A DNA stretch of 64,000 nt from Methanocorpusculum sp. (GTDB taxonomy: Archaea; Halobacteriota; Methanomicrobia; Methanomicrobiales; Methanocorpusculaceae): contig DALTWF010000004.1 of the NCBI GenBank assembly GCA_029987235.1, positions 1-64,000 on the forward strand. Reading direction: 5' to 3'. This document shows positions 43,801 through 51,551 of this stretch, one piece after another; positions within the stretch are counted from its first letter, which is position 1; each line of letters starts with the position of its first letter. The notes beneath the pieces are model-generated. The model searched no databases. It saw nothing but the letters and a program-made list of their open reading frames with translations, and was not told the origin of the DNA. A program made the position numbers and the translations under genes.

Positions 43801-44116
43801 GGAGTTTCTCCTTGAACCTCTCTACAAACAGCGAAACTGCCTGCGGAAGTTTTGCGCTTCCAGCCTCGGTGAGTCTGGCAGCGTGAGCTTTGCCTTCCTC
43901 AACGACTTTGGCGTGTTTGGCTGCTGCTTCATTCTTTGCATCGTTAAGCTTCTGCTTTTTGTAATCCTCGGCAGCGGTCGCTGCTTTGGCAATCAGGTTT
44001 TCAGCTTCAATCTGCGCCTTGGATTTTACATCTGCGGCGGTTTTTTCAGCTGCCTGGATTGAGGATTTGCTTTGGGCTTCGGCTTCCTTAATGCTTTTTA
44101 GAACCTCAGTTTTCAT
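43787..44116 (-). CDS. atpH: A1AO ATP synthase subunit H
   Basis: A 109-residue coiled-coil subunit that pairs with E to form the outer stalk. The sequence is nearly all helix with repeated alanine, lysine and glutamate (SIKEAEAQSKSSIQAAEKTA). It is the first gene of the nine-gene operon. A near-perfect Shine-Dalgarno sequence AAGGAGGG stands 6-7 nt before the ATG, and the box A-like TACTATAAAA lies about 45 bp upstream, so expression should be strong. Confidence 0.9.
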   Translation of the reverse strand: MKTEVLKSIKEAEAQSKSSIQAAEKTAADVKSKAQIEAENLIAKAATAAEDYKKQKLNDAKNEAAAKHAKVVEEGKAHAARLTEAGSAKLPQAVSLFVERFKEKLHVSA

Positions 44117-44160
44117 CCAACCCTCCTTCTCACGGCACTGTATTATTTGGTGGTAAAAGG

Positions 44161-44170
44161 TTTTATAGTA
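44161..44170 (-). promoter_or_regulatory. box A promoter element of the atp operon
   Basis: The minus strand reads TACTATAAAA followed by CC, about 45 bp upstream of the atpH start codon. With a start site about 25 bp downstream it gives a leader of about 20 nt that includes the AAGGAGGG ribosome site. Confidence 0.55.
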
Positions 44171-44298
44171 TGCGGATTGAAGTGTGTGGGAAGGAGGAGA
44201 AGTAGGACTGCAAAGTATAGCGGGCGGAGAAAATCAGGAGGTTTTCCCCGGTCTTTTGCACAACTATTATACTCTTGTAACAACTAATTAATAAGGCA

Positions 44299-44571
44299 AT
44301 GAAGCTGAAAGTTATTGAGCTTGAAAAAGATAAAATAGACGTAATTATTGAGGGCGAGACCCACACGTTCATGAACGCTCTTACAGAAGAAATCCTTTTG
44401 GATGACACCGTTGATGTAGCGCGCTATGTCATCAAATACCAGTTCTCCGATCCGGAACTCACTGTTACCATGAAACCGGGTGCAAAGAAATCACCGGTTG
44501 ATGTCATCAAAGAAGCATGCGAGCGTATCACCGCACGCTGCGACAATCTGCTTACCTGTCTGAAAAACTAA
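44299..44571 (+). CDS. rpoL: DNA-directed RNA polymerase subunit L
   Basis: A 90-residue archaeal Rpo11/L subunit, equivalent to eukaryotic RPB11. It contains the diagnostic EGETHTFMNALTEEILLD and the DDTVDVARYVIKYQFSDPEL block. It pairs with subunit D in the assembly platform of RNA polymerase. The start is preceded by AATAAGGCA, a weak ribosome site. It leads a probable two-gene unit with taw1, 11 bp downstream, and is divergent from the atp operon. Confidence 0.94.
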   Translation: MKLKVIELEKDKIDVIIEGETHTFMNALTEEILLDDTVDVARYVIKYQFSDPELTVTMKPGAKKSPVDVIKEACERITARCDNLLTCLKN

Positions 44572-44582
44572 TCTTTTTTCCG

Positions 44583-45512
44583 ATGTATCGAAAACCCCGT
44601 CCGCTTTCGCCAAGAGAGAGTCTGCACAGACAGGGGTATAATTTTATTGCAGAAGATGCAACAGCCGCGGTAAAGCCGTGTCTGTGGTGCAAACGTGCTC
44701 TTAGAGGGGGTGAGTCCTGCTATAAGCATCAGTTTTACGGAATCGATACCTGGCGATGCGTACAGATGACGCCAACACTCCGGTGTAATCAGCGCTGTCT
44801 TTTCTGCTGGCGGTCGATGGAATATGAGCCTGTGGATGAGCGAATTTTATCGCCTGATGAAATTATTGCCGGGATTCCGGCTCTGCAGCGCAAAGGGCTT
44901 TCAGGAGATAAGCCGTTCTGCGATGAGGAGCGCTGGTATACTGCCGTTGACAATCCGACGCAGTATGCGGTTTCGCTTTCAGGCGAGCCGACGCTGTATC
45001 CTCATCTTGCGGAACTGATTGGAAAACTGCGTGCAAACGGATGTTCGGTTTTTGTTGTCTCAAACGGCACGGTGCCTGAGATGATTGAAAAAATCCGACC
45101 AACTCAAATGTATATTTCACTTGATGCGTGCACAGCAGAAGGATATGCAGAACTCTGCCGGCCGGCCGGCGATGCGGAACTGATGTGGGATAATGTCATG
45201 CATTCACTTTCTCTTTTTGCAAAAAAGGAGGATGAGGGTGTGCGTACTGCGGTCCGCATAACACTGGTAAAAGACTATAACGATTCTGACCCGGTAGGTT
45301 TTGCAAAAATAATTGAGGAGACGGCGCCCCTTTATGTGGAAATTAAAGGATATATGTACCTCGGGTTTTCACGCAGCCGCCTGCCGGAGTCTGCTGTTCC
45401 AAACATGGATGAAATTACAGCATTTGCACAAGGGATTTCGGATGCGGCGCCGCATTATGTACTTTATGACACAAATGCACCAAGTCGGGTTGTGTGTCTG
45501 AAGCGGAAATAA
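44583..45512 (+). CDS. taw1: 4-demethylwyosine synthase (tRNA wybutosine pathway)
   Basis: A 309-residue radical SAM enzyme that adds pyruvate carbons to N1-methylguanosine-37 of tRNA(Phe). The cluster motif C-x3-C-x2-C reads CNQRCLFCW (about residue 75-83), and the extra cysteines CLWCKRALRGGESC near residue 33 bind the second cluster. HQFYGIDTWRCVQMTP and LSGEPTLYPHL are family signatures. The frame opens 22 codons earlier inside rpoL; ATG at 44583 gives MYRKPRPL and is preferred. No flavodoxin domain is attached, as in archaeal Taw1. Confidence 0.93.
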   Translation: MYRKPRPLSPRESLHRQGYNFIAEDATAAVKPCLWCKRALRGGESCYKHQFYGIDTWRCVQMTPTLRCNQRCLFCWRSMEYEPVDERILSPDEIIAGIPALQRKGLSGDKPFCDEERWYTAVDNPTQYAVSLSGEPTLYPHLAELIGKLRANGCSVFVVSNGTVPEMIEKIRPTQMYISLDACTAEGYAELCRPAGDAELMWDNVMHSLSLFAKKEDEGVRTAVRITLVKDYNDSDPVGFAKIIEETAPLYVEIKGYMYLGFSRSRLPESAVPNMDEITAFAQGISDAAPHYVLYDTNAPSRVVCLKRK

Positions 45513-45518
45513 AAAAAG

Positions 45519-45866
45519 TTATTTTCTGAGCGGATATGCTTTCTGCAGTTCAGTGAACAAAGTATTCATAATTGCATATTTTTCCTCTAAACCTGCAAGG
45601 CGGTTTTCAAGGACTTCGATTTTAGCACGCATTTCACGGGTGTCTTCAATCTGTTCCGCATAGTTGCTTTTTACCTCATCACCGATTGTGTGGAGCACAT
45701 GCTGATTTGCATAATTTAAGATTATCTGAGTCAGTGCATCAGTGACGCTGTCGCTTCCCTGCGCCTCTTTGACGCTTTCAATAATATCAGATACCGTGCG
45801 GGATGCATAAAAGGTAATGCGTTTTTTTGCGGGTGACGGGGTTTGTCTTGGGGGTCTTCCTGCCAT
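45519..45866 (-). CDS. small protein with a predicted RHH-like and coiled-coil region
   Basis: A 115-residue protein of unknown function. The N-terminus is basic and proline-rich (MAGRPPRQTPSPAKKRITFY), followed by ASRTVSDIIESVKEAQGSDSVTDALTQIILNYA, which could be a ribbon-helix-helix-like DNA-binding unit, and then a coiled coil (about residues 70-105). A DNA-binding or chromatin-associated role is possible but unproven. It is convergent to taw1 and stands 110 bp from the lonB stop. Confidence 0.55.
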   Translation of the reverse strand: MAGRPPRQTPSPAKKRITFYASRTVSDIIESVKEAQGSDSVTDALTQIILNYANQHVLHTIGDEVKSNYAEQIEDTREMRAKIEVLENRLAGLEEKYAIMNTLFTELQKAYPLRK

Positions 45867-45976
45867 ATTATATTACTTGTATTATATTCACGTTAAATAA
45901 ACCTATCTCTGAAAACCGGACTCTGTAGATAATATGTGAAGATTATGGGAACAAAAAAAGAAGACCCCTAAAAAAA

Positions 45977-48028
45977 TTAGATATCCGGTTTGATATCCAT
46001 GTGCTTGCCGATTAAGGCAAGTTTTTCCTCAAACTCGACCATATTCTCCGGAACTAACGCATTGCGAAGGACTTCTTCAATTCTCGTAACCGGAATAATC
46101 TTCACCTGTTCTGCGTACTTGTCTTCGATTAACACATCGGCAAGGTTGGACTGCGGAATAATGACCGTATGAATTCCTGCCTTAACTGCTGCTTCAATTT
46201 TGTAGGTTACACCGCCAATAGGCAGCACATCGCCGCGAACCGATAGCGATCCGGTCATGGCAACATCCTGACGCACCGGGATGTTTTCAAGTGCACTGAT
46301 AACAGCGGTTGCGACCGTAACTGAGGCCGAATCACCTTCAACACCATTATAGGTGCCGATAAACTGAACATGGATATCGAGGTGATTAATGTCAACACCG
46401 GAGAACTTCTTGATAATCGCACTCACGTTTTTGATAGATTCACGTGCAATCGATTTTAACAGACCGGTTGCGATAACCTCACCTTTGTCGCGGGAGATTG
46501 CCGGCGTAACTTCGGCTGTAATCGGAAGAACCTGACCTGCATCGTTTCCAACAACCGCAAGACCGTTGACGTGACCGACTTTGTTTCCTTCGACAATGGT
46601 TAAATCATAATCCTTTGTGCGTTTTATGTATTCGTTAGAAACCTGGTCTTCGACAGAGCGTGCGATGTTTTTCGCGGAAACCACATGATTTACCGTGGTA
46701 ATCTTATCGCCGGCCTGAATTGCAAGGTCACCTGCAACACGGACCAGACCGCCCAAATCACGCAGGTGCACGGTTAAATGACCTTTGTGACCTGCGCGCC
46801 TTCTTGCCTCGCGCAGAATTTCAGAGACGGCAGACGGGTCAAACGGCGGAATCTTTCCATCGTTTTTAACCTCCTGCGCAACGAATCTGACGAGTTTCGC
46901 ACGGTTTTCCGGAGTATCGTCCATAACATCAGACATGTATACTTCGTAACCGTAACCTCTGATTCTGCTGCGCAGTGCCGGGTGCAGATACCGGACTGCG
47001 TCCTGGTTTCCTGCCGCAATCAGAATAAATCTACAGGGAACAGGTTCTGTTCTGACCATGGCGCCCGAAGAACGCTCGGACTGACCGGTAATCGCAAATT
47101 CGCCTTCCTGTAAAGCGGTAAGCAGGCTCTGCTGCGATGAAAGTTCCAGAGTGTTCATTTCATCAATGAATAAAACGCCGCGGTGCGCACGGTGGATTGC
47201 TCCTGCTTCGACACGGTCGTGTGCCGGGGTTTCAAGTCCGCCGGACTGGAACGGATCATGACGCACATCTCCTAACAAAGCACCCGCATGAGAACCGGTT
47301 GCGTCAATAAACGGCGCGGTGCTGTCCGGTTTGTTTGAGACAAGGAGTTTGGGTACAAGCGCATTGTCTTTGGGCATCATTGTCTTGAACATGAAGAACA
47401 GGAACAGGGCAATCAGCAGACCCATTATGAGTTGACCGGAAATAAAGGCGATTACAATGACACCGATAACAAGTACAATCATTAACGTATTCTTTGAGGA
47501 TGCCTGTTTTTTCGCATCTTCCTTGTGGCGGGCTACAATTTCTTTTCCGCGACCGGCAGGAACTACTCTGATAATCGGGTTATTATTGTCTTCGGGGTTT
47601 GGATAAGTCAAAATATCCTGCATTTCCTCTTTCGGAAGAAGTTCCGACATTGCCTTGGAAAGCATGGATTTACCTGTACCCGGGCTTCCAATCATCATCA
47701 CGTGACGACGCTGGGTTGCAGCTTTTCTGATTACATCGACAGCATGTTCCTGACCAATAACCTGATTGATTAAATCAGGCGGGATTTCAATATCTGCAGT
47801 CGTGTTAAAGCGCACTCCGCCGAAAAGGTCGGCATCGAAGTCGTCCGATGCAAAATGTTCAGGTATCGGTTCTGCTTCAGGGGCTGGTGTTGTTTCTTCC
47901 GGCGCGCCAGGTAATACTTCCTCCCGCGCAGGTTCCGCCGCTTCGGAAATGACTGGTGCATTCGGGTCTGTTTCAGGCCCTATTACAGCAGAGGAGGGTC
48001 TATTTTCAATTTTTTCAGGTTCTTCCAT
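45977..48028 (-). CDS. lonB: membrane-anchored LonB protease
   Basis: A 683-residue archaeal Lon. An acidic, proline-rich start of about 65 residues precedes the AAA+ domain with Walker A IGSPGTGKSM (about residue 110). Two membrane helices (about residues 182-220, TLMIVLVIGVIVIAFISGQ and IMGLLIALFLFFMF) are inserted in the ATPase region and anchor it to the membrane. The catalytic serine is in EGDSASVTVAT and the lysine in TYKIEAA. GTG at 48043 is also possible, but ATG at 48028 has GTGAT 10 nt before it. Confidence 0.93.
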   Translation of the reverse strand: MEEPEKIENRPSSAVIGPETDPNAPVISEAAEPAREEVLPGAPEETTPAPEAEPIPEHFASDDFDADLFGGVRFNTTADIEIPPDLINQVIGQEHAVDVIRKAATQRRHVMMIGSPGTGKSMLSKAMSELLPKEEMQDILTYPNPEDNNNPIIRVVPAGRGKEIVARHKEDAKKQASSKNTLMIVLVIGVIVIAFISGQLIMGLLIALFLFFMFKTMMPKDNALVPKLLVSNKPDSTAPFIDATGSHAGALLGDVRHDPFQSGGLETPAHDRVEAGAIHRAHRGVLFIDEMNTLELSSQQSLLTALQEGEFAITGQSERSSGAMVRTEPVPCRFILIAAGNQDAVRYLHPALRSRIRGYGYEVYMSDVMDDTPENRAKLVRFVAQEVKNDGKIPPFDPSAVSEILREARRRAGHKGHLTVHLRDLGGLVRVAGDLAIQAGDKITTVNHVVSAKNIARSVEDQVSNEYIKRTKDYDLTIVEGNKVGHVNGLAVVGNDAGQVLPITAEVTPAISRDKGEVIATGLLKSIARESIKNVSAIIKKFSGVDINHLDIHVQFIGTYNGVEGDSASVTVATAVISALENIPVRQDVAMTGSLSVRGDVLPIGGVTYKIEAAVKAGIHTVIIPQSNLADVLIEDKYAEQVKIIPVTRIEEVLRNALVPENMVEFEEKLALIGKHMDIKPDI

Positions 48029-48067
48029 ACTATCGCAAATCACTTTGGAATGTAGTGTTTATACATT

Positions 48068-48090
48068 GTACTTAATTATGATTTAAGTAC
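48068..48090. promoter_or_regulatory. operator-like inverted repeat between lonB and prs
   Basis: Perfect 8-bp arms GTACTTAA and TTAAGTAC are separated by 7 bp (TTATGAT). It lies between the box A of lonB (minus strand ATGTATAAACACT, about 48053-48066) and that of prs (GTTATAGATA, about 48095-48104). A protein bound here could occlude both BRE/TATA sites. No known regulator is implied. Confidence 0.45.
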
Positions 48091-48120
48091 TTTCAGTTAT
48101 AGATATGTAACTAGTTTCAT

Positions 48121-48966
48121 ATGAAGGTAGTATATACAGAAAAAAGTCAGGTACTTGCATCCCGTACCGCTCAGGCACTCGGCTGCAAGGTTGCAGAAGT
48201 AAAATACACGACGTTCCCCGATGGAGAACAGTATGTGAGAATTATGGATATGGAAGATGACATGGTCATTGTGGGAAGTACTGTTGATGCTGCTTCTGCA
48301 ACGCAGGTTATGCTTCTTTTGGATGCATGCGAGGGACGCGATGTCACACTTGTTCTTCCGTACATGGGCTATGCACGTCAGGATAAGAAATTCAACGACG
48401 GCGAGCCGATTTCCGCACGCGCAATGGCAAAGGCGCTGTCCGAAGGTGCATCCCGCGTATTTACGGTAAACATCCATGACAAGTCCGTATTAAACCATTT
48501 CAGATGTCCGGCAACCGATTTATCTCTTGCACCCGAAATCGGCAGATACATTGCAGGAAGAAACTTAGGCAAAACCCTCATTTTATCCCCGGATGTCGGC
48601 GCATGGGAGTTTGCAAAAGCGGTTGCAGAGCCTTACGGTCTTGACTGCGACCATATGGATAAAACCAGACATTCCGGTTCCGAGGTCACTATGGCACCGA
48701 AACATCTTGATGCTGCAGGCAGAAACTGTGTCATTGTCGATGATATTATCGCAACCGGCGGTTCCGTTGCCCTTGCTGCATCCCGCTTAATGGAGCAGGG
48801 CGCGGCATCAGTCAGCGTTGCGGGTGTTCACGGTGTGTTTGCCTCCGGCGGTTATGTCAAGTTAATGAATGCAGGTCTTGCAGACATTGCAAACTCTGAT
48901 ACGATTGAGCGCGCATCAAGCAAATTCTCCGCGGCACAGATTATTGCAGACGCTGTCCGGAAATGA
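48121..48966 (+). CDS. prs: ribose-phosphate pyrophosphokinase
   Basis: A 281-residue PRPP synthase of the archaeal (shorter) class. It carries FPDGEQYVR at about residue 35, LVLPYMGYARQDKKF (catalytic flexible loop region), VNIHDKSVL, and the PRPP-binding loop CVIVDDIIATGGSVALAA (about residue 203-220). PRPP feeds nucleotide, histidine and tryptophan routes. It is 4 bp overlapped with nob1. The TATA box lies 20-26 bp before the ATG, so the mRNA is probably nearly leaderless. Confidence 0.95.
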   Translation: MKVVYTEKSQVLASRTAQALGCKVAEVKYTTFPDGEQYVRIMDMEDDMVIVGSTVDAASATQVMLLLDACEGRDVTLVLPYMGYARQDKKFNDGEPISARAMAKALSEGASRVFTVNIHDKSVLNHFRCPATDLSLAPEIGRYIAGRNLGKTLILSPDVGAWEFAKAVAEPYGLDCDHMDKTRHSGSEVTMAPKHLDAAGRNCVIVDDIIATGGSVALAASRLMEQGAASVSVAGVHGVFASGGYVKLMNAGLADIANSDTIERASSKFSAAQIIADAVRK

Positions 48967-49439
48967 AATTCATTCTGGACTCTTCTTTCTTTTTTGGCGA
49001 TTATTCTCTTGACGGCGAATTATTCACCACACCTGAAGTTACTGAAGAACTCAAAGACCTAACGTCGAAAATGCGTTTTGAGGTTCTGACTGCGAATGGT
49101 TTGTGTGTTACCGAGGCAGAGCCGGATGATTTACTGAGGGTAACGAAAGCAGCGCTTGATTCAGGTGATGCGCGTGTTTTATCTGATACAGATTTGTCCG
49201 TTGTCGCTCTTGCGCTGACATTAGACGGCACGGTTGTTTCGGATGATTTTGCAGTGCAGAATGTCTGCCGCCATCTGAAGGTGTCGTTTCAGTCGATTCT
49301 TCAGAAACGGGCAAAAAAACGGGTGTGGAAAAAGATTTGTTCAGGCTGCGGGGCGGTTATTCCTGATTCAGAAGAGGATTGTCCGGTTTGCGGGTGTGCT
49401 CCGGTGAAGAGAGGGACTGAGCGCCCAAAGAAAAAGTAA
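48963..49439 (+). CDS. nob1: PIN-domain endonuclease Nob1
   Basis: A 158-residue protein with an N-terminal PIN domain (KFILDSSFFFG, later DARVLSDTDLSVVALAL and VVSDDFAVQNV with the acidic residues) and a C-terminal zinc ribbon (CSGCGAVIPDSEEDCPVCGC). Nob1 cleaves the 3' end of pre-16S rRNA, here probably in ribosome maturation. Its start overlaps the prs stop by 4 bp (ATGA). The PIN domain holds the expected carboxylates at about residues 6, 70 and 76. Confidence 0.9.
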   Translation: MKFILDSSFFFGDYSLDGELFTTPEVTEELKDLTSKMRFEVLTANGLCVTEAEPDDLLRVTKAALDSGDARVLSDTDLSVVALALTLDGTVVSDDFAVQNVCRHLKVSFQSILQKRAKKRVWKKICSGCGAVIPDSEEDCPVCGCAPVKRGTERPKKK

Positions 49440-49589
49440 TTACAACTCTTTTTCTGTTACACCATACTCCTTCATCATCTTTTCCGCCTTCCTCTTTGCA
49501 AAACAAGCCTCCTTTGCATACACCGACCCCGAAAGCTTGCGATATTTTCTGATTTCCTCAAGTATTTTTTCATCAGTCATAGCAGCCAT
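49440..49589 (-). CDS. small charged hypothetical protein
   Basis: A 49-codon frame that starts at ATG 49589. The protein begins MAAMTDEKILEEIRKYRKL and ends EYGVTEKEL; it looks like a short amphipathic helical pair, typical of a real charged protein rather than chance. It converges with nob1, whose stop adjoins. I do not recognise it. Codon choice resembles neighbouring genes, but a gene this short is uncertain. Confidence 0.4.
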   Translation of the reverse strand: MAAMTDEKILEEIRKYRKLSGSVYAKEACFAKRKAEKMMKEYGVTEKEL

Positions 49590-49690
49590 ATCTGGTAAAA
49601 CATATGGATTTTACAACCCTATAAACTCTCTTCAGATATATTATAAACTCATATAGATAAGAATAAATTTGCCGCCGCTAATTGTATAGT

Positions 49691-50404
49691 ATGGCATCTG
49701 AAATAAAATCCCCGAGCGACCAGCCAACACTGTATGTATCAGGCAGAGGGCGCTCCCATACCGAACCCGACCGGTTCTCCATGCGCCTGACTGTAGGTCT
49801 TGAACATCCCGATGACGATTTTATTTTTCACAAAGTCTCCTGCATTACCGAAGAACTCCTGACCGCGCTGAAATCCTGGGCAAAAGAAGGTGACTCGATA
49901 CGCACCGAATCCTTTTCCAATCATCACTATGAATACAAGGAAAAAAGCGGCAAATGGCCTCATGGACAAATGATAACAATAGTCAGCTCCGCCATACGCG
50001 TAGACTCATCACGAACAGGCGAAGTCTCCTCCCTCATCAACCTTGCAAAAAAATCCGGCGCAACGTCTGTGTCAGATGTGAATTTCCGCCTCTCTGATGA
50101 ACTAGCGCAGAAACAGCGCGGTATAGCCCTGTGTGAAGCAGTAAAGGCAGCCGAGTTTGACGCACAGACAACCGCAGAAGCAATGGGACTTGTTATTTCG
50201 CGTCCGCTCTCGATTCATGTTGACAGAGACGAAGGACACTACTGCACCTTTTCGCGAAATATTGACTGCTGCTCGACCGCAACCGATGATGAAGCCGAAG
50301 CATTTATCGAATCAGGCGAAATTGCAACATCGGTCTGTGTTTCGATTGTGTACGGAATCGGTCAGTCATGCAACCGCACAATCCGTGATTATGTCGTTGA
50401 ATAA
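49691..50404 (+). CDS. cytoplasmic SIMPL-domain (DUF541) protein
   Basis: A 237-residue SIMPL protein without a signal peptide. The typical start LYVSGRGRSHTEPDRFSMRLTVGLE (about residues 13-37) and the GDSIRTESFSNHHYEY segment fit the family, as does the SVSDVNFRLSDELAQKQRG region. A cysteine-rich loop (DCCSTATDD) near residue 200 is unusual. The ATG at 49691 follows GTATAGT; an in-frame TTG nine bases earlier is less likely. It overlaps the following HIRAN gene by 14 bp, implying joint expression. Confidence 0.8.
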   Translation: MASEIKSPSDQPTLYVSGRGRSHTEPDRFSMRLTVGLEHPDDDFIFHKVSCITEELLTALKSWAKEGDSIRTESFSNHHYEYKEKSGKWPHGQMITIVSSAIRVDSSRTGEVSSLINLAKKSGATSVSDVNFRLSDELAQKQRGIALCEAVKAAEFDAQTTAEAMGLVISRPLSIHVDRDEGHYCTFSRNIDCCSTATDDEAEAFIESGEIATSVCVSIVYGIGQSCNRTIRDYVVE

Positions 50405-50714
50405 AGACATAACCCTTGCCGAAACATATCTTGCGGGAACAACCCATATCTATAATTTTAATGCCGTAAAGCCTGCATTAACGCCCGGAACAAAACTTGT
50501 GCTCATCCGCGAACTTGCAAACGAATATGACGGCTGGGCAATCCGCGTGGAAACCGAAGACGGAAAAAAAGCAGGCTTTGTTCCGAGAACAATAAACGAA
50601 GTTCCTGCACGTCTGATGGATGCAGGATTCGAGTTATACGGGGAAATAACCGGTTTCTTTTACGAAAACAGCTGGGAAAAAATCATCTTTGCAATCAGGA
50701 TGAAAAAAGAATAA
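50391..50714 (+). CDS. HIRAN-domain protein
   Basis: A 107-residue protein that is little more than a HIRAN domain: AGTTHIYNFNAVKPALTPGTKLVLIRELANEYDGWAIRVE carries the core residues (N-E-Y-D and A-I-V pattern), then KKAGFVPRTINEVPA. HIRAN domains bind 3' single-stranded DNA ends in HLTF-type remodelers and restriction enzymes. Stand-alone bacterial and archaeal versions have no proven function. The start ATG is inside the SIMPL gene. The upstream extension of the frame is not used. Confidence 0.8.
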   Translation: MSLNKDITLAETYLAGTTHIYNFNAVKPALTPGTKLVLIRELANEYDGWAIRVETEDGKKAGFVPRTINEVPARLMDAGFELYGEITGFFYENSWEKIIFAIRMKKE

Positions 50715-50719
50715 GGTTC

Positions 50720-50899
50720 TTATTCTTTCAGCATCAAAGCGCCTAATACTATTGCTCCAAGACCGATTAAAGCAAGAACAATACCGATACCGCCCATGAA
50801 GAACATGATAAACTCCGGCAGCCAGAACCAGATTAAAAATCCTCCGCCGATTAAGAGGAAAATACCGATAATTAATGTAATAAGACCTGTTTTATCCAT
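50720..50899 (-). CDS. small two-helix membrane protein
   Basis: A 59-residue frame starting MDKTGLITLIIGIFLLIGG and ending VLGALMLKE. Two hydrophobic segments (TLIIGIFLLIGGGFLIWFW and FMGGIGIVLALIGLGAIVL) are separated by LPEF, suggesting a transmembrane hairpin. The start has ATAGTATATG, a context shared with other genes here. It converges with the HIRAN gene, with stops 6 bp apart. No family is recognised. Confidence 0.6.
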   Translation of the reverse strand: MDKTGLITLIIGIFLLIGGGFLIWFWLPEFIMFFMGGIGIVLALIGLGAIVLGALMLKE

Positions 50900-50953
50900 A
50901 TACTATATTCTGTGCTGAGATAATATAGGTTTTTGGATTCTGGAGAAAAAAGA

Positions 50954-51316
50954 TTATACGAGTTTCAACAGTTCTGCAACGGGCGCCTCAGACACAACCT
51001 CACCTGCATTTACAAAAATCCTGCCCGGCTTCGTCTGATCAAAAATAATATGCGGCGTATCCTCATCACCGAAATACAGCCCGTACTTTTTGTTCCGTAC
51101 GTAATCGCTTACCGAATCACCCGAAACAACTGCGGAAATATCAAACCGGTCAAACTCAAGATCCTTTAAATTTTTCACATATTCAAGAACCTCAATATAA
51201 ACACCATCTCCGCGCGGTTCGGTCTTTAATACAGAAAAAATCTGCATATAACTGTTTAAATCATCCCCGGTAAGTTCTTCTTTATGAATAAGATTCATCC
51301 TGAACACATCCTGCAT
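50954..51316 (-). CDS. hypothetical protein
   Basis: A 120-residue soluble protein that I do not recognise. It is mixed alpha/beta with an acidic bias and no cysteine, e.g. ISAVVSGDSVSDYVRNKKYG. ATG at 51316 is directly preceded by CATATATAT, a possible box A; a second ATG at 51298 (MNLIHKEEL) would fit a leaderless mRNA better. It lies between two tiny membrane or basic ORFs on the same strand. The C-terminus PVAELLKLV is helical. Confidence 0.55.
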   Translation of the reverse strand: MQDVFRMNLIHKEELTGDDLNSYMQIFSVLKTEPRGDGVYIEVLEYVKNLKDLEFDRFDISAVVSGDSVSDYVRNKKYGLYFGDEDTPHIIFDQTKPGRIFVNAGEVVSEAPVAELLKLV

Positions 51317-51345
51317 ATATATGGGAAATAAAAGAATTTAAAGGT

Positions 51346-51468
51346 TTAATTTCCGGCAAGCATCTCTTCTGTCAGATCAACACGTTCCATACGGTAGTAC
51401 ATCGCAGCACCGATAAACCAGAAACGTTTCGGCGTGAAACGAAGTTTGTACGTTCTTGACAAATACAT
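51346..51468 (-). CDS. very small hypothetical protein
   Basis: A 40-codon frame beginning MYLSRTYKLRFTPKRFWFIG and ending EEMLAGN. The composition is basic and aromatic with a Y-Y-R-M-E segment, which looks protein-like. It is 30 bp upstream of the hypothetical gene at 50954-51316 on the same strand. No ribosome site is evident and the ORF could be chance. Confidence 0.3.
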   Translation of the reverse strand: MYLSRTYKLRFTPKRFWFIGAAMYYRMERVDLTEEMLAGN

Positions 51469-51490
51469 ACCATATCATTCAACCCGCCGG

Positions 51491-51500
51491 ATTATAAAAC
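51491..51500 (+). promoter_or_regulatory. box A promoter element of the GGDEF-REC-HD-GYP gene
   Basis: ATTATAAAAC is about 57 bp before the ATG at 51552. It would give a leader of roughly 30 nt, so either ATG (51552 or 51603) is available. Confidence 0.45.
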
Positions 51501-51551
51501 AGACATATTGCTTACTGCTGATTTAGACGCCCTTCCAATACACAGATTAAA

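Noticed and set aside
45977..48028. LonB start at GTG 48043
   Set aside because: The ATG at 48028 has GTGAT upstream at a proper distance, whereas the GTG has none.
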